Shown piece after piece: positions 8,268-15,887 of a stretch of DNA of 16,156 bases. The notes below the pieces were generated by a model. The model was not told where the DNA came from. It was given only the letters and a program-made list of their open reading frames with translations, and made no database searches. Location: NCBI GenBank assembly GCA_002435545.1, contig DJNB01000092.1, positions 2,885 through 19,040 on the forward strand, read 5' to 3'. The position numbers and the translations under genes were made by a program. This DNA comes from Lachnoclostridium sp. UBA6475. GTDB lineage: Bacteria > Bacillota > Clostridia > Lachnospirales > Lachnospiraceae. Position 1 is the stretch's first letter, and the number at the start of each line of letters is the position of its first letter.

Positions 8268-8305
8268 CTTATTCCCTCATTTCTGCATCGGTTATCATTA
8301 TCAAT

Positions 8306-8908
8306 TTATTCATGAATGTCAATTTCTTTGACAAAATAGTCAATATATTCCCAGATCTCTTCTTTTCCTTCTTTTGTCTGGGCAGAAAACGGAAGGATCG
8401 GTGTCCCTTCCACAACTTCCAGTTTTTTCCGGATCTGTGCGATGTGTTTCTGTCTCACATTTTTGCTGATCTTGTCAGCTTTGGTTGCCACGATCAACGG
8501 ATTCAGCCCCTTCTGTGTAAGCATGCGGTACATCTCCACATCTTTCGCAGAAGGCTCATGGCGGATGTCAACAAGCAAAAATACCACACGGAGACATTTT
8601 GAGGTATCCAGATAGCGCTCGATCATCTTCATCCACTTTGCCGCCACTTCTTTGGATACCTTTGCATATCCGTATCCGGGAAGGTCAACGAGATAGAATA
8701 TGTCATTGACATTATAATAATTTACCGTCTGTGTCTTCCCCGGCTGGGAAGAAATTCTGGCAAAACTTTTACGGTTCATCAGTGTATTGATCAGGGAGGA
8801 CTTTCCGACGTTGGAGCGTCCCCAGAATGCCATTTCCAATTTGTCATTTTCCGGAAATTTACTCGTGATCCCACACACCGTTTCCAGTTCCAATGATTTT
8901 ATAACCAT
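8306..8908 (-). CDS. ysxC: Ribosome biogenesis GTP-binding protein YsxC/EngB
   Basis: A TrmE-Era-like GTPase needed for late assembly of the 50S ribosomal subunit. All G motifs are visible in 200 residues: G1 GRSNVGKS (30-37), the G2 region GKTQTVNYY (57-65), G3 DLPGYGYAK (75-83), G4 TKAD (142-145) and G5 SAQT (175-178). Length agrees with the family (about 195-210). The ATG at 8906-8908 is 7 nt after AAGGA and only 13 bp from the lon stop, so it is almost certainly co-transcribed with lon. The lon-ysxC pairing is also found in Bacillus. Confidence 0.97.
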   Translation of the reverse strand: MVIKSLELETVCGITSKFPENDKLEMAFWGRSNVGKSSLINTLMNRKSFARISSQPGKTQTVNYYNVNDIFYLVDLPGYGYAKVSKEVAAKWMKMIERYLDTSKCLRVVFLLVDIRHEPSAKDVEMYRMLTQKGLNPLIVATKADKISKNVRQKHIAQIRKKLEVVEGTPILPFSAQTKEGKEEIWEYIDYFVKEIDIHE

Positions 8909-8921
8909 CTCGTCATCCTTT

Positions 8922-11228
8922 CTATCGTTCCACGAGGCTTTCTTTCAAAACCTGCTGTACTTTTGTCACAAATACGATCTCAATGCCTTCTGTAATCTCT
9001 TCTTCGAGTTCTTCGACATCCGGCTTATTTTCCTGCGGTACAAGCACTTTCTTGATGCCTGCACTCTTTGCCGCGAGCAGTTTCTCTTTCAATCCGCCGA
9101 TCGGCAGCACTTTTCCGCGCAATGTCACTTCGCCGGTCATTGCCACCTTCGCATCGACCGGAATCTCTTCAATCGCAGAATACAAGGCAGTGGACATCGT
9201 TACACCGGCAGACGGGCCGTCTTTTGGCACTGCCCCTTCCGGCACATGAAGGTGGATGTCATGTTCTTTAAAATACGATGCCTCTTTTTTCACGATGGAG
9301 CGCACATAACTGAGCGCGATCCGCGCGGACTCCTGCATGACATCGCCAAGCTGCCCGGTCAGGATGAGATTTCCCTCGCCCGGCATAATATTTACTTCGA
9401 TCTCCAGCGTATCACCGCCTACCTGTGTCCAGGCAAGGCCGCGTACGATACCGATCTCATTTTCCTTATTTGCCATATCCGGGTGAAACTTCTTTTTCCC
9501 CAGAAATTCTTCGATATTTTTACCGGAAACTCTCACTTTTTCCTGCTGTTCTTCCACGACAAGTCTCGCGGCTTTTCTACAAATTTTTCCAATCTGGCGT
9601 TCCAGTCCACGGACTCCCGCCTCTCTTGTATAATCGCTGATCACGGTTTTTAACGCCTTGTCATTGATGACTAACCGGCTTTTTTTCAGACCGTTTTTGC
9701 GGATCTGTTTCGGGATCAGATAGTTTTTGCCGATATGGAATTTTTCATTTTCGGTATAACCGGCCAATTCCAATACTTCCATACGGTCAAGAAGCGGCCC
9801 TGGGATCGTATCGATCGTATTGGCAGTACAGAGAAATACCACCTCTGACAGATCTACCGGAAGTTCGATGTAGTGATCCGCAAAATTCCGGTTCTGCTCC
9901 GGATCCAGCACCTCTAACAGCGCGGAAGAAGTATCTCCTTTATAATCACTGCTCACTTTATCGATCTCATCTAAGAGCATCAGCGGATTTTTTACCTTTG
10001 CTTTCTTTAATCCCGCCACGATCTTACCCGGCATCGCACCGATATACGTTCTTCGATGTCCGCGGATCTCTGCCTCGTCACGCACACCACCAAGACAGAT
10101 GCGCACATATTCTTTATGAAGCGCTCTTGCCACCGATCTCGCGATGGAGGTCTTTCCGGTTCCAGGAGGGCCGACAAGACACAAGATTGGCGCTTCGCCA
10201 CTGCCGGTCAGCGTTCTCACTGCCAGAAATTCCAGGATTCTTTCTTTCACCTTTTGCAGGCCGTAATGGTCTTCTTCCAAAATGCCCTCTGCTTCAGCCA
10301 GATCAAGCGGCGTCTCATCCATCTTATCCCACGGAAGTGCCAGCAGGTTTTCGATGTAATCCTGGCTCACGGACGCTTCCGAGGAATTTGCCGGAAGCGA
10401 TTCAAACCGCTTGATCTCCTGCTCAATCTTTTCGCGTACTTCGTCACTACAGATCAGTTCGTCCGCCTGATTGCGGTATTGTTCGGCTTTGGATTCGCCG
10501 TCTTCTCCCAGTTCTTCGCGGATGGCGCGCATCTGTTCGCGCAGATAGTATTCTTTTTGATTTTTATCTACCGTATTTTTCACGGACTGACGGAACTTTG
10601 CCCGTTCATCCAGAATATCCAGTTCGCGCTCTACAAAATTCAGCACATAATAAAACCGGTCATGCAGGTCAAAGCACTCCAGAAAGCACTGCCGCATTTC
10701 AAAGGACATCGGAAGATGCATCATGATCAGATCCAATATCTGTCCCAGACTTTTGGACGCCTGTATCTTATCGTAAGCACTTCTTCCCACACTCGGATTC
10801 TTGATCAGATATTTTTCATACAGCTGTTTGGCCTCCCGGCACATCGCTTCGTATTCAATTTCATCCATGCTTTCTGTCTGTTCTTCATACACATCAACAT
10901 CCCCGGTCAGATACGGTTCATTTTGATTCAGACACAAAAGCGTTCCGCGGTCTGTCGTCGAAACCAGTGCTCGTACGACATCTTCTTCCAGACGGATCAC
11001 CTGCCGGATCTTTGCCACGACACCTACCGCACGCAGATCTTTATACAATGGAAGTTCTACCTTTTCATCGTTCTGATTGGTGATAAAGACCCTGCCATCT
11101 CCTGCCATGGCCTCATCTATCGCTTTTTTTGAAATATCCCGTTTTATATCCAGGTGTACAAGCATCCCCGGAAGAATCACCATCCCTTTCAAAGCAATAA
11201 CGGGCATTGTTTTTATTTGCTTCTCCAT
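8922..11228 (-). CDS. lon: ATP-dependent protease LonA
   Basis: A 768-residue cytoplasmic AAA+ serine protease that degrades misfolded and regulatory proteins (EC 3.4.21.53). It has the N-terminal substrate-binding domain (about 8-205), a coiled helical linker, the AAA+ module with Walker A GPPGTGKT (353-360) and Walker B MLLDEID (417-423), and the protease domain. The catalytic dyad is S673 in PKDGPSAG and K716 in GGLKEK. The 43-residue spacing equals that of E. coli Lon (679/722). Length agrees with B. subtilis LonA (about 774). The start at 11226-11228 is the natural one by alignment, but its best GAGG (11243-11246) lies 14 nt upstream, an unusually long spacing. It lies 82 bp downstream of clpX. 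Confidence 0.98.
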   Translation of the reverse strand: MEKQIKTMPVIALKGMVILPGMLVHLDIKRDISKKAIDEAMAGDGRVFITNQNDEKVELPLYKDLRAVGVVAKIRQVIRLEEDVVRALVSTTDRGTLLCLNQNEPYLTGDVDVYEEQTESMDEIEYEAMCREAKQLYEKYLIKNPSVGRSAYDKIQASKSLGQILDLIMMHLPMSFEMRQCFLECFDLHDRFYYVLNFVERELDILDERAKFRQSVKNTVDKNQKEYYLREQMRAIREELGEDGESKAEQYRNQADELICSDEVREKIEQEIKRFESLPANSSEASVSQDYIENLLALPWDKMDETPLDLAEAEGILEEDHYGLQKVKERILEFLAVRTLTGSGEAPILCLVGPPGTGKTSIARSVARALHKEYVRICLGGVRDEAEIRGHRRTYIGAMPGKIVAGLKKAKVKNPLMLLDEIDKVSSDYKGDTSSALLEVLDPEQNRNFADHYIELPVDLSEVVFLCTANTIDTIPGPLLDRMEVLELAGYTENEKFHIGKNYLIPKQIRKNGLKKSRLVINDKALKTVISDYTREAGVRGLERQIGKICRKAARLVVEEQQEKVRVSGKNIEEFLGKKKFHPDMANKENEIGIVRGLAWTQVGGDTLEIEVNIMPGEGNLILTGQLGDVMQESARIALSYVRSIVKKEASYFKEHDIHLHVPEGAVPKDGPSAGVTMSTALYSAIEEIPVDAKVAMTGEVTLRGKVLPIGGLKEKLLAAKSAGIKKVLVPQENKPDVEELEEEITEGIEIVFVTKVQQVLKESLVER

Positions 11229-11242
11229 ATCTTCTACACTTA

Positions 11243-11246
11243 CCTC
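11243..11246 (-). promoter_or_regulatory. Weakly placed ribosome binding site of lon
   Basis: GAGG on the minus strand is the best Shine-Dalgarno match before lon, but the spacer to the ATG is 14 nt. A weaker AGAAG (11231-11235) sits 2 nt from the ATG, too close to be usual. Initiation of lon may be less efficient than that of its neighbours. Confidence 0.35.
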
Positions 11247-11256
11247 ATTTCAGCAA

Positions 11257-11292
11257 GACCGAATCCCGCACTTTTCGGTGCAAAATCCGGTC
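11257..11292 (-). promoter_or_regulatory. Intergenic inverted repeats between clpX and lon
   Basis: Two competing pairings are visible in the transcribed strand. One joins 11257-11261 with 11288-11292 (GACCG/CGGTC), enclosing a GCAC/GTGC stem (11268-11271 with 11278-11281). The other is a 6-bp stem of 11258-11263 with 11274-11279 (ACCGAA/TTCGGT). They share the 11257-11263 bases, so they exclude each other. No U-run follows, so it is not a normal terminator. Its function is unknown. Confidence 0.35.
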
Positions 11293-11310
11293 CTGTTCTT
11301 TTCACCTTAT

Positions 11311-12609
11311 TCAGGCACTTTCTTCGTCTTTTTTCTCTGTCTCGATCTTTAAGATCTCGTCATCTTTGCCGATCAAAGTAGCCTTTCCTGTCTTCTCAAC
11401 CACATCTTTCGTAATCTTACATTCTTTGACATCCTCCCTCGACGGAAGTTCAAACATGTAATCCATCATGCAGTTTTCAATGATGGCACGAAGTCCGCGG
11501 GCACCTGTCTTTCGTTCGATGGACTGATGCGCAATCTCCTGGATCGCCTCGTCCTCAAAGGTCAATTTTACATCGTCAAGTTCCAACAGCTTCTGATACT
11601 GTTTTACAAGTGCATTTTTCGGCTTTGTCAGAATCTGTTTCAAAGCGTCTTCATCCAGAAGATCCAGACTTACCGTAACCGGAACACGTCCGACAAATTC
11701 CGGAATAATTCCAAATTTTACCAAATCCTGTGGGAGTACCTGACGGAACAGATCTCCGATCTGGGTATCGGATTTGTCTGCGATCTCCGCATTAAATCCG
11801 ATGGATTTTTTATCAATTCGGGAACCAATGATCTTATCCAGACCATCAAAGGCTCCTCCGCAGATAAACAGAATATTGGTCGTATCGATATGGAAAAATT
11901 CCTGCTGTGGGTGTTTTCTTCCTCCCTGCGGAGGTACACTTGCCTCGGTTCCTTCCAGAATCTTCAACAGTGCCTGCTGAACACCCTCTCCGGAAACGTC
12001 ACGGGTGATCGACGTATTTTCTGATTTTTTTGTAATCTTATCGATTTCATCGATATAAATGATTCCATGTTCCGCACGCGCAATATCATAATCTGCCGCC
12101 TGAATGATCTTAAGCAGAATATTTTCCACATCTTCGCCGACATAACCGGCTTCTGTCAATGTAGTCGCGTCTGCGATTGCAAACGGTACATTCAGGATCT
12201 TTGCCAGCGTCTGGGCAAGATAGGTCTTTCCGGAACCGGTTGGTCCGATCATGAGAATGTTGCTCTTCTGCAATTCCACATCCATATCTGCCTGCGACAT
12301 TACTCGTTTATAATGATTGTAAACGGCTACAGACAATGCTTTTTTTGCTTCCTCCTGACCGATCACATATTCGTCCAAAAATTCTTTGATCTCTTTTGGT
12401 TTTAAAAGGTTGATTTCAACTTCCTCCGTGTCGCGGTCATCGTACAGATCCTGCAATTCGTCTTCCAGAATCTCGTCACAAAGACTGATGCACTCATCGC
12501 AGATAAATACATCATTTGGTCCTGCGATCAGTTTGCGGACCTGCTTTTCTGTCTTTCCGCAAAAGGAACAACGAAGTTTTGTTGTATTATCATTACTTTT
12601 GCCTGCCAT
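11311..12609 (-). CDS. clpX: ATP-dependent Clp protease ATP-binding subunit ClpX
   Basis: The AAA+ unfoldase that recognises substrates and feeds them to ClpP. The 432 residues show an N-terminal zinc-binding domain (C14, C17, C37, C40), Walker A GPTGSGKT (122-129), the GYVG pore loop (155-158), Walker B IIYIDE (183-188), the RKH loop (231-233), the ClpP-docking IGF loop (270-272) and sensor-2 GARGLR (369-374). The tail after about 415 is Lys/Glu rich. An ATG four codons upstream (12619-12621) is in frame but lies inside the ribosome binding site GGAGG (12615-12619). The ATG at 12607-12609, spaced 5 nt from it, is therefore the likely start. It follows clpP by 77 bp, with a hairpin in the gap. 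Confidence 0.98.
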   Translation of the reverse strand: MAGKSNDNTTKLRCSFCGKTEKQVRKLIAGPNDVFICDECISLCDEILEDELQDLYDDRDTEEVEINLLKPKEIKEFLDEYVIGQEEAKKALSVAVYNHYKRVMSQADMDVELQKSNILMIGPTGSGKTYLAQTLAKILNVPFAIADATTLTEAGYVGEDVENILLKIIQAADYDIARAEHGIIYIDEIDKITKKSENTSITRDVSGEGVQQALLKILEGTEASVPPQGGRKHPQQEFFHIDTTNILFICGGAFDGLDKIIGSRIDKKSIGFNAEIADKSDTQIGDLFRQVLPQDLVKFGIIPEFVGRVPVTVSLDLLDEDALKQILTKPKNALVKQYQKLLELDDVKLTFEDEAIQEIAHQSIERKTGARGLRAIIENCMMDYMFELPSREDVKECKITKDVVEKTGKATLIGKDDEILKIETEKKDEESA

Positions 12610-12614
12610 GCTTT

Positions 12615-12619
12615 CCTCC
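12615..12619 (-). promoter_or_regulatory. Ribosome binding site that decides the clpX start
   Basis: GGAGG on the minus strand lies 5 nt before the ATG at 12607-12609. The alternative upstream ATG (12619-12621) shares its G with this element and so cannot use it. Confidence 0.8.
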
Positions 12620-12639
12620 ATTCAAAACATGCGAAAAGC

Positions 12640-12676
12640 ATATGGTGCCGCTTTCCCGTTGGCAGTGGCACCATAT
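12640..12676 (-). promoter_or_regulatory. Stem-loop between clpP and clpX
   Basis: A 13-bp inverted repeat pairs 12640-12652 with 12664-12676. The outer arms are ATATGGTGCC and GGCACCATAT, there is one G-T wobble inside, and the loop has 11 nt. It begins 10 bp after the clpP stop codon. Only a short UUUU follows, so it could be a partial terminator, an RNA-stability or processing element, or an attenuator that lowers clpX relative to clpP. The pairing is seen directly; the role is inferred. Confidence 0.6.
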
Positions 12677-12686
12677 CCCATTGCTA

Positions 12687-13280
12687 TTATTCCGATTCAT
12701 GATTGGTGATAACACGGTCAATCAAACCGTATGCCTGCGCTTCTTCCGCTGACATAAAATTATCACGTTCTGTATCCTGCGTAATCTTTTCTACCGGCTG
12801 ACCGGTGTTTGCTGCCAAAATCTCATTTAATTTTTTCTTCGTCTTCAAGATATTTTCTGCAACAATCTGAATTTCCGTCGCCTGACCTTTTGCACCGCCC
12901 GATGGCTGGTGGATCATAATTTCCGAATTCGGAAGTGCCAGACGCTTTCCTTTGGCACCGCTGGAAAGCAGAAATGCTCCCATGCTGGCTGCCAGTCCCA
13001 TGCAGATGGTCGATACATCACATTTTACATAATTCATGGTATCATAAATTGCCATACCGGCAGTCACGGATCCTCCCGGACTGTTGATGTATAAGTTTAT
13101 ATCTTTATTGGGATCTTCCGATTCCAAAAATAACATCTGTGCTACTACGAGACTTGCTGTCGTATCATTCACTTCATCTCCCAAAAAGATGATTCTTTCA
13201 CGGAGAAGACGGGAATAAATATCGTAAGAGCGTTCTCCGCCACGACTGGTCTGCTCAATGACGTAAGGTACTAATGCCAT
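12687..13280 (-). CDS. clpP: ATP-dependent Clp protease proteolytic subunit ClpP
   Basis: The tetradecameric serine peptidase that forms the proteolytic chamber for ClpX (EC 3.4.21.92). The catalytic triad is complete: S99 in GLAASMGAFLL, H124 in IMIHQPSGG and D173 in DTERDNFMS. The S-H-D spacing is as in E. coli ClpP (97/122/171). The oxyanion loop SPGGSV lies at 67-72. The length of 197 residues is normal. The N-terminus MALVPYVIEQTSRGGERSYDI (first 21 residues; key P5 and R13-R17) is the typical short, intrinsically processed leader type. The ATG at 13278-13280 is preceded by AGGAGGG at 7 nt. It lies 34 bp after tig. Confidence 0.98.
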   Translation of the reverse strand: MALVPYVIEQTSRGGERSYDIYSRLLRERIIFLGDEVNDTTASLVVAQMLFLESEDPNKDINLYINSPGGSVTAGMAIYDTMNYVKCDVSTICMGLAASMGAFLLSSGAKGKRLALPNSEIMIHQPSGGAKGQATEIQIVAENILKTKKKLNEILAANTGQPVEKITQDTERDNFMSAEEAQAYGLIDRVITNHESE

Positions 13281-13314
13281 ACCATTTCCCTCCTATCTGA
13301 AAATGCAAAATGTA

Positions 13315-14637
13315 TTATTCTGCTTTTTCTTCTTTCTCTTCTTCTTTTGGTTCCACTTCTACAGACTCTTTTACGAGGAAGTCAACTGCTTTCTGTACCG
13401 CAATATCCTCAGAGATCTGTTTGTTCTCAGCATCACCAAACATTTCTTTGATCTTATCTGCTTCCATGTTGTACATTTCAGCCATTTTTTCAATCTCTTT
13501 GTCAATGTCTTTTGCTGTCGCTTTAATGCCTTCTGCTGCTGCAACGGCTTCCAGTACAAGACGTGTACGGATACGTGTCTCTGCTTCCGGACGCATCTGC
13601 TCCATCATCATCTGTGGCTGCATACCGGTCATCTGAATGTACTGGTCAATGCTGAGTCCCTGCTGCTGAAGACGGGAAGCAAACTCGTTGATCATCTGAT
13701 TGATCTGCTCGTCAACCATCGGTTTTGGAAGCTCGATCTTGGAGTTCTCTACTACCTGGCTGATGATCTTATCTTCTTTTTCTGCTTTTACCTGATTTTT
13801 TCTGCGCTCTGTCAATGTTTTCTTCACGCTTGCTTTGTATTCTTTCAATGTCTCGAATTCAGAAACTTCGCTGGCGAATTCATCATCCAGTTTTGGAAGT
13901 TCTTTCATCTTGATCTCTTTGATCTCTACTTTGAAAAGTGCCGGTTTTCCTTTGAGTTCTTCAACATGATATGTCTCCGGGAATGTTACATTGACATCCA
14001 CTTTATCGCCTTTGTTTTTGCCGATCAGCTGATCTTCAAACGTATCGATGAAGGAATGGCTTCCGATTGTAAGAGAATAATCGGTACCTTTACCACCATC
14101 AAATGGCTCGTCATCTACAAATCCCTCAAAGTCGATCACTGCAATATCATCTTTTTTGATCGCACGGTCTTCTACGTTTACTGTACGTGCATTCTGTTCC
14201 TGAACCTTAGCAAGTTCCGCATTGACATCTGCTGCCATGATCTTAACTTCCTGTTTCTCTACTTCGACTCCTTTGTAATCGCCAAGTTCAACATCCGGTT
14301 TTACAGCAACGGTAGCGGTAAATACGAAAGGCTCGCCATTTCCAATTTTTTCCACATCGATATCCGGGCGGGATACGATCTCAAGTCCGCTCTCTTTTGC
14401 TGCTTCTTCATAAGCATCCGGAATTGCAAAGTTTGCTGCATCCTCATAAAATACTTCCGGGCCATACATCTTTTCGATCATTTTACGTGGAGCTTTTCCT
14501 TTACGGAATCCCGGAAGCGCGATCTTTGCTTTGTTCTTATTGTAAGATTTTACCATAGCCTCTTCGAATGCTTCCGGGCTTACCTCTATTGTAATTTTTG
14601 CCATACTGTTTTCAAGATTCTCTACTTTGTAACTCAT
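13315..14637 (-). CDS. tig: Trigger factor (ribosome-associated chaperone, PPIase)
   Basis: Binds nascent chains at the ribosome exit tunnel and has peptidyl-prolyl isomerase activity (EC 5.2.1.8). The 440 residues comprise an N-terminal ribosome-binding domain with GFRKGKAP (43-50), an FKBP-type PPIase domain (about 150-240) and a long helical C-terminal substrate-binding domain, ending in a Glu/Lys-rich tail. Length is slightly above B. subtilis Tig (424). The ATG at 14635-14637 has GGAGGA 9 nt upstream. The coding sequence contains no TTA, CTA or TCA codon, shown by the fully open complementary frame in register. That fits strong codon selection in a highly expressed gene. It heads the tig-clpP-clpX-lon-ysxC block; the 83-bp gap upstream may hold its own promoter, but none is convincing. 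Confidence 0.98.
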   Translation of the reverse strand: MSYKVENLENSMAKITIEVSPEAFEEAMVKSYNKNKAKIALPGFRKGKAPRKMIEKMYGPEVFYEDAANFAIPDAYEEAAKESGLEIVSRPDIDVEKIGNGEPFVFTATVAVKPDVELGDYKGVEVEKQEVKIMAADVNAELAKVQEQNARTVNVEDRAIKKDDIAVIDFEGFVDDEPFDGGKGTDYSLTIGSHSFIDTFEDQLIGKNKGDKVDVNVTFPETYHVEELKGKPALFKVEIKEIKMKELPKLDDEFASEVSEFETLKEYKASVKKTLTERRKNQVKAEKEDKIISQVVENSKIELPKPMVDEQINQMINEFASRLQQQGLSIDQYIQMTGMQPQMMMEQMRPEAETRIRTRLVLEAVAAAEGIKATAKDIDKEIEKMAEMYNMEADKIKEMFGDAENKQISEDIAVQKAVDFLVKESVEVEPKEEEKEEKAE

Positions 14638-14720
14638 TTTTCTTAATCCTCCAAATTTTTTAATTACTGCGGGAACTTTTGGTAGTATTCCCTGATTTTT
14701 CTATTTCTAAACGCCTTGGA
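14638..14720 (-). other. Gap upstream of tig
   Basis: This 83-bp AT-rich spacer lies between the GH8 gene and tig. It contains the tig ribosome binding site GGAGGA and a 5-bp inverted repeat GGGAA/TTCCC (14671-14675 with 14688-14692, loop 12 nt), too weak to call a terminator. No CIRCE or CtsR operator was seen. Confidence 0.5.
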
Positions 14721-15863
14721 CTACCAGATACGGTAATTTCCACTCAATGCTAAAAGAGCAAACAGATACAGACAATTGTCATAGTATCTTCTCTCGCCGG
14801 TACGAAGCGGTGTGTTCCAGAATCTTTCTACACACTCTTTGGCATAAGGACCGTCTGCGGCAAGAGATGCCTGTGCATTGGTTGCGATGATTGCTACCGG
14901 GTGAAGAGCAGGCTGGTCGATGACGGTTCCGTCAATCTCATACACCTTAAAATCTTCTCCACGATGTGTCTCCATAAAGAATTTCTGTACTTTGTTATTG
15001 TTTTCCACATTCCATTCATCTGCGGCAAACCACTCATAATCCAAACCAATGTTTGCAATAACACGGTAAGAATCACTGTAGTACCAGTCATGGCGTCCAC
15101 CAAAGACATCCTGCTCTTTATCATATGGAGTACCATCATAATATGCATATTCTGCTGCCAGTCCGGTTTCCGGATGACATGCTTTTTTCAGATATTCACG
15201 GCTTGCTTTCGCTGCCTTTTTCCAGAACTCTCTGTCTTCTTCATTGGCCCATTCTCCGAACAGTTCATAAAAATGTGCACAATGATAAGACGGATCACTG
15301 AATTTTCTGCTTGGGATAAAACGGATCAGATAATTTTCCGGCTCCATGATCGGATCTCCCGGTTCTTTCTCTCCGTTATGTATACAGGCACTCAGGATAT
15401 TTTTTGCTTCCTGGGAATAATTGAAAATCCCTTCGCCGTCTCCCCAGCGGTGGGAAGCAAAGAACAATGACATTGCGAAAAATTCCTCGCCGTCCGGTGC
15501 CGGACCGTAGTCATTTTTCTCTCCCGTTGTCTTGCAGGACCAGGCGAAATATCCTTTGTTATAGCCATCTTCCATGTACATATATGTTCTCGCCCATTTC
15601 CATACGCGGTCAAATTCTTCTTTCATATTCATCTGAACGCACATCATCATGGCATATGACATTCCTTCTGTACGGGCATCAAAATTTCCCGTATCCTCGA
15701 AATATCCCATATCATCTCCGGCTTCAAAATAAAATTTCTCGCCAGCCGGTCCGTAAAATACCGTGTGGAATGCGTCTTTTAATTTTTTGTCGATCTCTTC
15801 CTGAGAATGACCGCACTCCGCAAATACATTACGATACTGTTTTGTGTAATAAGCACCTTTCAT
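14721..15863 (-). CDS. GH8 reducing-end xylose-releasing exo-oligoxylanase (Rex type)
   Basis: Hydrolyses xylooligosaccharides from the reducing end to release xylose (EC 3.2.1.156). The 380 residues form a single GH8 domain. Residues matching the Bacillus halodurans Rex enzyme are E66 in RTEGMSY (proton donor), D124 in PAPDGEEF and D264 in YYSDSYR (base). The kink L320-H321-P322 (DQPALHP), which closes one end of the cleft in Rex and makes it an exo-enzyme, is present at equivalent positions. There is no signal peptide, so it acts on imported oligosaccharides in the cytoplasm. The ATG at 15861-15863 follows AAAGGAA by 8 nt. It lies 24 bp after glmM and 83 bp before tig. No xylose or xylooligosaccharide transporter or other xylan gene is in the window, so this placement is unexpected. 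An endo-xylanase or other GH8 activity is less likely. Confidence 0.9.
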   Translation of the reverse strand: MKGAYYTKQYRNVFAECGHSQEEIDKKLKDAFHTVFYGPAGEKFYFEAGDDMGYFEDTGNFDARTEGMSYAMMMCVQMNMKEEFDRVWKWARTYMYMEDGYNKGYFAWSCKTTGEKNDYGPAPDGEEFFAMSLFFASHRWGDGEGIFNYSQEAKNILSACIHNGEKEPGDPIMEPENYLIRFIPSRKFSDPSYHCAHFYELFGEWANEEDREFWKKAAKASREYLKKACHPETGLAAEYAYYDGTPYDKEQDVFGGRHDWYYSDSYRVIANIGLDYEWFAADEWNVENNNKVQKFFMETHRGEDFKVYEIDGTVIDQPALHPVAIIATNAQASLAADGPYAKECVERFWNTPLRTGERRYYDNCLYLFALLALSGNYRIW

Positions 15864-15887
15864 TCTTTTGATTCCTTTCTATCTCTT

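Noticed and set aside
10056..11132. 358-codon plus-strand open frame inside lon
   Set aside because: An in-register shadow of lon with no convincing ribosome binding site and no recognisable domain.
13303..14646. 447-codon open frame on the plus strand covering tig
   Set aside because: It lies exactly in register opposite tig and is explained by tig lacking TTA, CTA and TCA codons. Its translation is Phe/Cys-rich, low-complexity and resembles no protein. The minus-strand protein is unambiguous trigger factor.
14671..14692. Possible terminator or operator GGGAA/TTCCC upstream of tig
   Set aside because: Only 5 bp of stem with a 12-nt loop and no following U-run; weak enough to be chance.
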